DNA of 15,976 bases. Origin: a bacterium. Lineage in GTDB: Bacteria > Gemmatimonadota > Glassbacteria > GWA2-58-10. Below are positions 7,635-13,678 of the stretch, in pieces; position 1 is the first letter of the stretch, and each line of letters opens with the position of its first letter. Under the pieces are notes generated by a model that did not search any database, was not told the origin of the DNA, and saw nothing but the letters and a program-made list of their open reading frames with translations. Location of the stretch: NCBI GenBank assembly GCA_021372515.1, contig JAJFUG010000097.1, forward strand, positions 1-15,976, read 5' to 3'. Made by a program: the position numbers and the translations under genes.

Positions 7635-8129
7635 TCAGTGTTCAGACAGGAAAATCTCAATATCATGGATGAATTTCAAGATCCCTTGCTCGATCCGCCC
7701 GGTCAGAGAATTCAAATCCCTGAAATCGGGAGCCTCGACCAGGACATGCTCCACTATGGAATCGTAGCCCTTGACTGTCGGCACCACGCGGTGCCTGTCC
7801 CAGCCGGAATCCTTGAACAGCTGCCAATATTGCGTCTGAACCGGCTTGTTGTATCCGGACAGCCAGGCCTCGAACCTGAACTCCTCGTGATTGAACACTA
7901 TGGCGATCTTAAGGTTGCGCTGTTTGAGCGCCTCCGGAGAAAAGGCAAAATACGTCATATCCATGTAGCCGAAATAGAGGCCGCCGGACACGTAATATTC
8001 CGGATACCTGTCTTTAAGGTGCGTTTTCAGAGCCTGCATGTATTCCATCAGCCCTTTGTACGCTTTCTGGATCGCCCCTTTGCCCAACTGGAGCCTGTAT
8101 TCGCTCATGCACTCCTGGAACGACGGCAT
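7635..8129 (-). CDS. Conserved uncharacterised protein, DUF7000-like
   Basis: A 164-residue soluble protein with no signal peptide or membrane segment. The pattern KAYKGLMEYMQALKTHL, then YYVSGGLYFGYMDMTYFAF, IAIVFNHEEFRFEAWLSGY, and a final DFRDLNSLTGRIEQGILKFIHDIE resembles a small family I recall as DUF7000, found as single genes in Bacteroidota and Firmicutes; the name is from memory and no function is known. The aromatic-rich core suggests a compact alpha/beta fold. ATG 8129 follows a purine-rich GGAGGGG site; ATG 8108 is a weaker alternative. Base composition is clearly lower in G+C (near 50%) than in the genes on both sides, with more AT-ending codons, which suggests acquisition by transfer. 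It stands alone between a terminator upstream and a promoter downstream. Confidence 0.8.
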   Translation of the reverse strand: MPSFQECMSEYRLQLGKGAIQKAYKGLMEYMQALKTHLKDRYPEYYVSGGLYFGYMDMTYFAFSPEALKQRNLKIAIVFNHEEFRFEAWLSGYNKPVQTQYWQLFKDSGWDRHRVVPTVKGYDSIVEHVLVEAPDFRDLNSLTGRIEQGILKFIHDIEIFLSEH

Positions 8130-8181
8130 ATCCGGCCCCTCCGATAGCGACTGTCAGAATGCAGACTCCGCGGACCGCCCG

Positions 8182-8232
8182 AAAAAAAGTCCGCCACAGG
8201 CACGGTCGGCAACCCCGCTGCGCGTGACGGAC
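8182..8232 (-). terminator. Intrinsic terminator after the L,D-transpeptidase gene
   Basis: On the minus strand GTCCGTCAC (8232-8224) pairs with GTGGCGGAC (8197-8189): nine pairs with one G-U wobble. The large loop can fold further (CGG...CCG). Seven T follow at once (8188-8182). The structure begins 50 nt past the stop codon at 8282. The large loop lowers confidence somewhat. Confidence 0.6.
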
Positions 8233-8281
8233 ATCATTGTTGCGCATTCCCCTGCGCCCGGAGCCCCGCTCGCGTGCGCGG

Positions 8282-9184
8282 CTACATTTTCTCGGAGAAT
8301 ATTTTCCAGCCCTCTTTGGAGTCCATCAGGTAGAGCAGCTTGAAACCGCTGGCGCTGAACCCGCTGGACTTGTAGCTCTGGATGAACGAGGCCACGGTGT
8401 AATCGTGGTAGCGCCACAGGCGCAGGTCCGTGACCTTGACCTCGATTTTCTTGTACTGACGGTTGAGGCGGCCCTTGTAGTCGCGCCAGGCTTTCTTGTT
8501 CATGCCTTTCTTGCCGTGGAACCGCTCGTGATAGCAGTCCATGTAGCCGTCCAGGTCCTTGCCGGCCCAGGAGACGCGCCACTTGTCGATCAGCGCGTTC
8601 ATTTCCTTGCGCTCGCGCTCCATCTCGGCCGGGGGAAGGTTCATCAGGCTGTCGTCGATGATGATCGGGGTGTCGCGCAGGCCGATGAAATGCGACAGCT
8701 CGCGGATATCCTCGTTGGTCACCACCACGCAGCCCTCGGTGTCGTAGCTCTGGTTGACCCGGTTGTCGTCATCCACCGCGTGCAGCCAGATGCCGGAGCC
8801 GGTCTTGTTGTCCAGCTCGTCGTAATCGTTGGGATAGTCCATGGTGAACGCCATCACGCCGTACTTGTCGGGCAGCTGCCCGTCATCCAGATGGCCGCGG
8901 AAGAAGTAAATCCCGTTCGGGGTCTTCTTGTCGCCCTTGCGGGACTTGGGGCCGTTGTTGTTCTTGCCGGTGGTGCAGCGGAACTCCTTGACCAGTTGCG
9001 GGCCCTCGGCCGCGGAGCTGTAAAGGGCCAGGGTCTGGGTTTTCTTGTCCACCACCAGGGCGTGGCTCTTTCCGGAGGGACCCATCTGTAGAAGGTAAGC
9101 CGGGATTTCACGGGCAAGGGAGGGACAGGCCGCGGTCAGGACGGCGGCGCACAGGCTGAGGATCAATTTGCTCGGTTTCATCAT
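8282..9184 (-). CDS. Secreted L,D-transpeptidase (YkuD fold) with NTF2-like C-terminal domain
   Basis: From ATG 9184 the product has 300 residues: a signal peptide (MMKPSKLILSLCAAVLTAACPSLA, probable cut before REIPA), a YkuD-type catalytic domain and an NTF2/SnoaL-like tail (about 185-300; WRVSWAGKDLDGYMDCYHERF, ending in SKEGWKIFSEKM). The catalytic core shows HAVDDDNRV and DTEGCVVV, giving His135 and Cys152; the usual Ser two residues before the Gly-Cys is replaced by Thr-Glu. Such enzymes form 3-3 cross-links in peptidoglycan or tether proteins to it, in the periplasm. The domain pair resembles the YafK/Cds6 group. Longer in-frame starts exist at 9223 and TTG 9277, but the latter lies inside the -35 box; none of the starts has a good ribosome binding site. 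TAAC before Pro is not a proper lipobox. Confidence 0.88.
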   Translation of the reverse strand: MMKPSKLILSLCAAVLTAACPSLAREIPAYLLQMGPSGKSHALVVDKKTQTLALYSSAAEGPQLVKEFRCTTGKNNNGPKSRKGDKKTPNGIYFFRGHLDDGQLPDKYGVMAFTMDYPNDYDELDNKTGSGIWLHAVDDDNRVNQSYDTEGCVVVTNEDIRELSHFIGLRDTPIIIDDSLMNLPPAEMERERKEMNALIDKWRVSWAGKDLDGYMDCYHERFHGKKGMNKKAWRDYKGRLNRQYKKIEVKVTDLRLWRYHDYTVASFIQSYKSSGFSASGFKLLYLMDSKEGWKIFSEKM

Positions 9185-9247
9185 TCTCGGGAGGATAGTT
9201 CTCGAATCGGTTTTCAGGTTCATCAAGGTCAGAGTGAGCGATGCATG

Positions 9248-9277
9248 AAGATAAGAAACCGGGTGCCACCTTGTCAA
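9248..9277 (-). promoter_or_regulatory. Promoter of the L,D-transpeptidase gene
   Basis: On the minus strand a perfect TTGACA (9277-9272) is followed after 18 nt by TATCTT (9253-9248). The start point would be near 9241, giving a leader of about 57 nt to ATG 9184. It lies in the gap between rluB and this gene, so the transpeptidase can be made independently of the operon upstream. Confidence 0.6.
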
Positions 9278-9298
9278 AACATTTCCTGACTTAATAGT

Positions 9299-10072
9299 TC
9301 ATTTCTCGCCAGGCGCCTTGTCTTCACCCGCGGGCTGCCGCTCCAGGGCGCGCATCTCGCGCGGCGTGCAGCGACGGCTCTGGCCCGGGCTCAGGCCGGA
9401 CAGGCTGAGCGGCCCCAGCTCGGTGCGGCAGAGGTGGATCACCCTGAACCCGACCTCCCCCAGCATACGGCGGACCTGGCGTTTCTCGCCCTGGTGCAGC
9501 ACGGCCTCCAGCGTGGTGGTCTCGGCGTCGGAGCGGATGATCCGGGCGCTGTCCATGCGCATCGGGGTCCCCTCGATCTCCAGGCCATGCTCCAACTGGC
9601 GCAGATGACGGGTCTCCAGCTTGCCGGCCACCTGGACCACGTAGTGCTTGGGCACCTTGAACGAGGGGTGGGTCAGACGGTGGGCCAGCTCGCCCGAGTC
9701 GGTGAACAGCACCAACCCCTCGCTGTCCTTGTCCAGACGTCCCACGTAAATCCAGCGGTGCTCCCGCTCCTCGGGCGGCAGAAGGCTGTAGACCGTGTCC
9801 TGGTTGTGCGGGTCGGCGGTCGAGGTGACCGTGCCGACTGTCTTGTAGAGGATCAGCCCCTTCGGGCTGGCCTCCGAATTCACGCTGAGCGCACGGCCCT
9901 CGCATTCCACCAGGTCGGCGGCAGGGTCCACGCGCACGGCCGGGTCGGTTACGACCTGCCCGTTGATCCGCACCCGGCCCTCGCGCACCAGGCGCTCGGC
10001 CCCGCGGCGCGAGCTGAGGCCGCAGTCGGCCAGGAATTTCTGTATCTTCACGCTTTCGTTGTCCACACTCAC
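9299..10072 (-). CDS. rluB: 23S rRNA pseudouridine synthase, RluB/RsuA family
   Basis: The 257-residue protein has an N-terminal S4 RNA-binding domain (IQKFLADCGLSSRRGAERLVREGRVRINGQ, residues 10-39) and a pseudouridine synthase domain with the catalytic motif GRLDKDSEGL, Asp114, and the later GEKRQVRRMLGEVGF. RluB-like enzymes convert a uridine of helix 80 in 23S rRNA to pseudouridine; the exact target here is inferred from family and from its place after scpAB, where RluB is common. The segment LYKTVGTVTSTADP replaces the usual NKPRGVVTT, a small divergence in the substrate region. The GTG start at 10072 is one base past the scpB stop; a second GTG at 10066, two codons later, is also preceded by GAGGTG and is possible. 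The last 15 residues are a polar tail. Confidence 0.92.
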   Translation of the reverse strand: MSVDNESVKIQKFLADCGLSSRRGAERLVREGRVRINGQVVTDPAVRVDPAADLVECEGRALSVNSEASPKGLILYKTVGTVTSTADPHNQDTVYSLLPPEEREHRWIYVGRLDKDSEGLVLFTDSGELAHRLTHPSFKVPKHYVVQVAGKLETRHLRQLEHGLEIEGTPMRMDSARIIRSDAETTTLEAVLHQGEKRQVRRMLGEVGFRVIHLCRTELGPLSLSGLSPGQSRRCTPREMRALERQPAGEDKAPGEK

Positions 10073-10073
10073 C

Positions 10074-10688
10074 TCACATCAGGACCCGTTGCTCCCCATC
10101 CGCCGGGGCGGCCTCACCGGCGGGTGCCGGGGCGCTCTTGTCGGCGGCGGGGCCGGAATGTTCCTCCAGCAGCACCTGGAGCTCGCTTTCGCGCGGCAGC
10201 TGGTCCAGACCGGCCAGGCCGAAATGCCGCAGGAACTGGGACGTGGTGCCGTAGAGCAGCGGACGGCCCAGCACCTGGGCCCGGCCGGTCACGGTGACCA
10301 GCTTTTTCTCGATCAGGGTCTTGATCACTCCGCTGGCGTTGACCCCGCGAATCTTGTCCACCTCGGCCCGGCTGATCGGCTGGCGGTAGGCGATGATGGC
10401 CAGGGTCTCCAGGGCCTGGAGGCTCATCTTGCCGGCGGCCACCTGACGGCCCAGGCTGCGGATCTGCTCGGCGAAATCGGGCAGGGTGCGGTGCTGGTAG
10501 CCACCCGAGATCATCAGGATGCGGAACGAGCGGCCCTGCATCTCGTAGGCCGAGTTGAGCGCCTCCACCGCGCTGGCCACGGTCTCGGCCGAGATGTCCA
10601 GGACCGAGGCGATACGCTCGGCGGCCACCGGCTCGGCCGAGGCGAACACCAACGCCTCGACCACCTGTTCTATCGTGTGCTCAGCCAT
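10074..10688 (-). CDS. scpB: Segregation and condensation protein B
   Basis: The 204-residue protein is the kleisin-associated subunit of the bacterial SMC-ScpAB condensin and acts on the nucleoid. It shows the two winged-helix domains of ScpB: IEQVVEALVFASAEPVAAERIASVL near the start and LQALETLAIIAYRQPISRAEVDKIRGVNASGVIKTLIEKKLVTVTGRAQVLGRPLLYGTTSQFLRHFGL, a very well-kept family signature. The C-terminal about 30 residues are Ala/Pro/Glu-rich and likely disordered. ATG 10688 shares its first base with the scpA stop (TGATG), implying translational coupling; an AGGAG lies about 11 nt upstream inside scpA. Its stop is one base before the rluB start. Confidence 0.95.
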   Translation of the reverse strand: MAEHTIEQVVEALVFASAEPVAAERIASVLDISAETVASAVEALNSAYEMQGRSFRILMISGGYQHRTLPDFAEQIRSLGRQVAAGKMSLQALETLAIIAYRQPISRAEVDKIRGVNASGVIKTLIEKKLVTVTGRAQVLGRPLLYGTTSQFLRHFGLAGLDQLPRESELQVLLEEHSGPAADKSAPAPAGEAAPADGEQRVLM

Positions 10689-11563
10689 CAGGTTTCAAGC
10701 TCTCCTGTGGAATCCCCGTCCGGTTCGGCCGGGGGAGGGCTGTCCTGCCCGGCAACGCCGTCGCCCTCCGGGGGCGCGAAACCGTTTTGCGGCACGTCCT
10801 CCGCCTGGGCGTCTCCCTCGGCCGGGCGTTTCCTGCCGCGCAGCACCCAGAGGTTGCCGAAATTGTCGGCCTGCTCCACCTTGATCTCACCCTGCTTGGC
10901 CATCTCGAGCAGGGCCACGATAGTCACCACCAGCAGCATGCGGGTGCCGCCCTCTGGGAACAGGTCGCTCAGCAGGATTCGCTTTTTCGCGGCCAGCAGG
11001 CGGCGGATCAGGGTCACGCGCTGGGCGGTGCTGATTTTCTCGCGCACCACCCGGTGCACCGGGGGCGGCGCCGGGGGCTTGCGGTTGAGGAAACGGCTGA
11101 ACGCCAGCATCAGGTCGTTGATCGTGGCGTCGATCTGCGGCCCCTCGGACTGGTCCGCGCCCTCCTCGGCCGAGAGCAGCTCCAGCTCGTTCAGCCCGCG
11201 CTCGCTGCGGCGCTGGCTCAGCTCCTCCAGACGGCGCATGTGCTCGGCGATTTCCTTGAACTGGAGGTACTCGACAATCTTCTCCACCAGCTCGGTGCGC
11301 GGGTCCTCGTACTCCTCGTCCTCGCCCACGGGGCGCGGCAGCAGCATGCGGCTCTTGATCTGCAGCAGCGTGGCGGCCAGGAGCAGGAAATCGCCCGCCT
11401 GCTCCAGGTCCTGGATTCCCGCCTGCGTGATGTACTGCATGTACTGGTCGGCGATCAGCGCGATCGGGATGTCGTAGATGTCGATCTCGTTCTTGCGGAT
11501 CAGAAAGACCAGCAAGTCCATCGGACCCTCGAACACATCCAGCCGCACCTGGTAGTCGGCCAT
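10688..11563 (-). CDS. scpA: Segregation and condensation protein A (kleisin)
   Basis: The 291-residue kleisin links the SMC heads and binds ScpB. The N-terminal region YQVRLDVFEGPMDLLVFLIRKNEIDIYDIPI is typical, followed by the helical bundle (EQAGDFLLLAATLLQIKSRMLLP) and a C-terminal winged helix (MLLVVTIVALLEMAKQGEIKVEQADNFGNLWV, to residue 240). ScpA proteins are usually about 230-270 residues; this one adds a 50-residue acidic, Pro/Gly-rich tail (residues 241-291) with no recognisable fold. There is also an acidic linker (80-88, EDEEYEDPR). ATG 11563 follows AAGGGG. It starts 31 nt past the trpS stop and overlaps scpB by one base, so it is a member of the same operon. Confidence 0.95.
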   Translation of the reverse strand: MADYQVRLDVFEGPMDLLVFLIRKNEIDIYDIPIALIADQYMQYITQAGIQDLEQAGDFLLLAATLLQIKSRMLLPRPVGEDEEYEDPRTELVEKIVEYLQFKEIAEHMRRLEELSQRRSERGLNELELLSAEEGADQSEGPQIDATINDLMLAFSRFLNRKPPAPPPVHRVVREKISTAQRVTLIRRLLAAKKRILLSDLFPEGGTRMLLVVTIVALLEMAKQGEIKVEQADNFGNLWVLRGRKRPAEGDAQAEDVPQNGFAPPEGDGVAGQDSPPPAEPDGDSTGELET

Positions 11564-11594
11564 TGCCGCCCCTTCGGGAAACGGGCTCCCCGGT

Positions 11595-12590
11595 TCAGTA
11601 TTCCATGCCCATGGCGCCGCGGACCATTCGCATGGTCTCGGCGGCGCACTTGGCGGCCTTTGCCGAACCCTCGGCCAGGATACGCTCGACCCGCTGCGGA
11701 TCGTTGTAGTATTCCGCCCGCCGCGTGCGGATCGGCTCGAGCACCGCCCCGATAGACTTGGCGAGCATCCCCTTGCAGGCCACGCAGCCCAGTTCGCCCG
11801 AGCGGCAGCCGGAGGCGATTGAGTCGGTCTCGGCCTTGTTGAACACCTCCTGATAGGCGTAGACCGAGCAGACCTCGGGGCGTCCCGGGTCGCCGCGTCG
11901 CACTTTCTGCGGGTCGGTGATCATCTGGCGCACCTTGTTCGCCACGGCCAGGTCGTCATCCGACAGATAGATGCAGTTGTCCAGGCTCTTCGACATCTTG
12001 CGGCCGTCCGTGCCCGGCAGGCGCGCGGTCCGGGTCAGCTTGGCCTTGGACTCCGGGAAGACTTCCTTGTACAGGAAATTGAAACGGCGCGCGATCTCGC
12101 GGGTCATCTCCACGTGCGCCACCTGGTCCTCGCCCACCGGCACCAGATCGGCGCGGTAGAGCAGGATATCGGCGGCCTGGAGCACCGGGTAGCCCATCAG
12201 GCCGAAATTGATCTTGCCGGCCAGGCCCATGTCGTCCACCATCTGCTTGAGCGTGGGATTGCGCTCCACCCACGGCATCGGGGTGATCATCCCCAAAAGC
12301 AGGTTCAGCTCGGCGTGCTCTTTCACCTTGCTCTGGATCAGGAACGTGGAGCGCTGGGGGTCGAGGCCCACGGCCAGCCAGTCACAGACCATCTCGAAGA
12401 TGTTGTTCCCGATGGCGGTGGTTTTCTCGTAGCCGGTGGTCAGCACATGCCAGTCGGCCACCAGGAAATAGCAGTCATAGCTGTTCTGCAGCTCGATCCA
12501 GTTCTCCAGCGCCCCGACCAGATGGCCCAGGTGCAGCTTGCCGGTGGGACGCATGCCGCTGAGGATCACGCCTTTCTTTTTCGCTTCCAT
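11595..12590 (-). CDS. trpS: Tryptophanyl-tRNA synthetase
   Basis: The 331-residue class I enzyme charges tRNA-Trp in the cytosol using ATP. It carries the HIGH-type motif HLGH (residues 20-23, in GMRPTGKLHLGHLVGAL), the family signature GYPVLQAADILLY and GEDQVAHVEMTREI, and KMSKS at 198-202. The length is normal. Near the C-terminus is CRSGELGCVACK, three cysteines in a pattern seen in one subgroup of bacterial TrpS; zinc binding is not shown. ATG 12590 follows GGAG by about 11 nt. It is separated from the M50 gene by 126 nt without a clear promoter or terminator, so read-through from the upstream promoter is likely. Confidence 0.97.
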   Translation of the reverse strand: MEAKKKGVILSGMRPTGKLHLGHLVGALENWIELQNSYDCYFLVADWHVLTTGYEKTTAIGNNIFEMVCDWLAVGLDPQRSTFLIQSKVKEHAELNLLLGMITPMPWVERNPTLKQMVDDMGLAGKINFGLMGYPVLQAADILLYRADLVPVGEDQVAHVEMTREIARRFNFLYKEVFPESKAKLTRTARLPGTDGRKMSKSLDNCIYLSDDDLAVANKVRQMITDPQKVRRGDPGRPEVCSVYAYQEVFNKAETDSIASGCRSGELGCVACKGMLAKSIGAVLEPIRTRRAEYYNDPQRVERILAEGSAKAAKCAAETMRMVRGAMGMEY

Positions 12591-12716
12591 TGCTGTCCAG
12601 TCTCCACAAATGACCTTCGTTTATTATCCGGAAACCATATTTATGCAGCCCGTCCGCTTTCCGGCGGGCGCCATTTCCGGGGGGAACACCCCTCTGCCCT
12701 TCGGCTGGCCGCTGTC

Positions 12717-13379
12717 TCAGAACCCCAGCGCGCCGGCCGAGACCACCACCTTGAGCAGAAGGCCCATCATCCAGTGGGCCGGGGTGAGCAGCACGTTCAG
12801 CACGTTGAAATACATGGCCGCCAGCAGAATGAGGAACCCGTAGGGCCGTATCCGGTCGAACGTCCGCGCCGCCTCGTAGGGCAGAAGGTTCTGCAGGATA
12901 TGCGAACCGTCCAGCGGCGGGATCGGGATCAGGTTGAACATGGCCAGCACGAGGTTGATCCACATGCCGTAGCGCAGGACCATAACCAGGTTGGTCTGCC
13001 AGCTCGACAGGCCCGCCCCCGAGGGGGTGAGCCAGAGGAACAGGACAAACAGCAGCGTGAACAGCAAGGCTAACAGCACGTTGGACACCGGCCCGGCCAA
13101 CGAGACGATTATGTCGTCCCGCCGCGGGTGGCGGTAGTTGTAGGGGTTGACCGGCACCGGCTTGGCCCAGGCGAAAAACATATTGGTCCCGCTCAGGGCC
13201 AGCACTACCGGCACCAGGATCGAGCCGACCGGGTCGATGTGCGGGACCGGGTTGAGCGTGATCCGGCCCAGCATGCGGGCCGTGGGGTCGCCGCAATACT
13301 CGGCGCTCAGGCCGTGGGCCACCTCGTGCACCACCACCGAGAACAGCAGTATCGGAATGACTATCAGATAGGTTTCCAT
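12717..13379 (-). CDS. Site-2 protease family membrane metallopeptidase (M50)
   Basis: The 220-residue integral membrane protein has the zinc-binding HEVAH motif at residues 18-22 in its first membrane helix, the DPVGS element at 49-53, and the third zinc ligand region NLIPIPPLDGS (149-159, Asp157). About five to six hydrophobic segments are visible and there is no PDZ or CBS domain, so it belongs to the short prokaryotic site-2 protease group often found beside trpS and scpAB. Substrates are unknown; larger relatives cut membrane-bound anti-sigma factors or signal peptide remnants. ATG 13379 is preceded by AAGGGTGG. It is the first gene of the operon, about 95 nt downstream of a strong promoter. 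Confidence 0.93.
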   Translation of the reverse strand: METYLIVIPILLFSVVVHEVAHGLSAEYCGDPTARMLGRITLNPVPHIDPVGSILVPVVLALSGTNMFFAWAKPVPVNPYNYRHPRRDDIIVSLAGPVSNVLLALLFTLLFVLFLWLTPSGAGLSSWQTNLVMVLRYGMWINLVLAMFNLIPIPPLDGSHILQNLLPYEAARTFDRIRPYGFLILLAAMYFNVLNVLLTPAHWMMGLLLKVVVSAGALGF

Positions 13380-13406
13380 CCACCCTTCTTTTCACCGGTC
13401 ATCGCC

Positions 13407-13420
13407 ACAGGCAGGCCTGT
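13407..13420. repeat. Short palindrome in the leader of the M50 operon
   Basis: ACAGGC and GCCTGT flank a 2-bp centre, a perfect 14-bp dyad 27 nt upstream of the M50 start codon. It could be an operator half-site pair or an RNA hairpin; 23 nt further away lies a 6-bp stem GGGCGC/GCGCCC (13443-13459). Confidence 0.45.
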
Positions 13421-13442
13421 CCGCCGGGGATTGGATCGAACC

Positions 13443-13459
13443 GGGCGCTCCGTGCGCCC
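13443..13459 (-). repeat. Leader hairpin GGGCGC/GCGCCC
   Basis: A perfect 6-bp GC stem with a 5-nt loop lies in the predicted 5' leader of the M50 operon, about 15 nt after the predicted start point. There is no following T run on the minus strand, so it is not a terminator. It might affect mRNA stability. Confidence 0.4.
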
Positions 13460-13481
13460 ACTGTCCCGCCTAAACGGAGTC

Positions 13482-13510
13482 AACATAAGCGCGGCAGGAG
13501 TTTTTGTCAA
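13482..13510 (-). promoter_or_regulatory. Promoter of the M50-trpS-scpA-scpB-rluB operon
   Basis: On the minus strand a perfect TTGACA (13510-13505) and TATGTT (13487-13482) are separated by 17 nt. Transcription would begin near 13475, about 95 nt upstream of the M50 start. This is the best promoter match in the window. Confidence 0.7.
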
Positions 13511-13523
13511 CCGGACCGGACAG

Positions 13524-13533
13524 GGGCCGGCCC
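13524..13533. promoter_or_regulatory. Palindrome GGGCCGGCCC between divergent promoters
   Basis: A perfect 10-bp dyad lies between the -35 box of the M50 operon (13505-13510) and the -35 box of the symporter (13565-13570). Its central place makes it a possible operator for both, but a GC-rich palindrome of this length can occur by chance. Confidence 0.3.
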
Positions 13534-13564
13534 TTTAAGCGTATCGGCCAGCGGTACTTTGTTA

Positions 13565-13593
13565 TTGACCACGGCGCGGGTGCGGCATATCTT
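13565..13593 (+). promoter_or_regulatory. Promoter of the symporter gene
   Basis: TTGACC (13565-13570) and TATCTT (13588-13593) are separated by 17 nt. The start would be near 13600, leaving a leader of about 79 nt before ATG 13679. The box pair is divergent to the promoter at 13482-13510, with the two -35 boxes 54 nt apart. Confidence 0.55.
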
Positions 13594-13678
13594 TGCCAAT
13601 CGTTGTGTCCCAGCGACCTTGAATATTTCCAGCATACGTGATTTCCCAGGTATCCATCTTCCAGCACCGGAGACAGCT

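Noticed and set aside
12591-12716. Terminator between the M50 gene and trpS
   Set aside because: A GCCCG/CGGGC stem at 12648-12669 has only 5 pairs, a 12-nt loop and no T run after it, so transcription probably continues.
12475-13395. Long minus-strand frame across the M50 gene and trpS start
   Set aside because: It is an alternative frame of the M50 gene; only the other frame has HEVAH, NLIPIPPLDG and membrane segments.
13411-13480. GGTTCGATCC on the minus strand, resembling a tRNA T-loop
   Set aside because: The flanking bases do not form the 5-bp T stem, and no acceptor, D or anticodon arms can be drawn; the nearby hairpin is a simple GGGCGC/GCGCCC stem.
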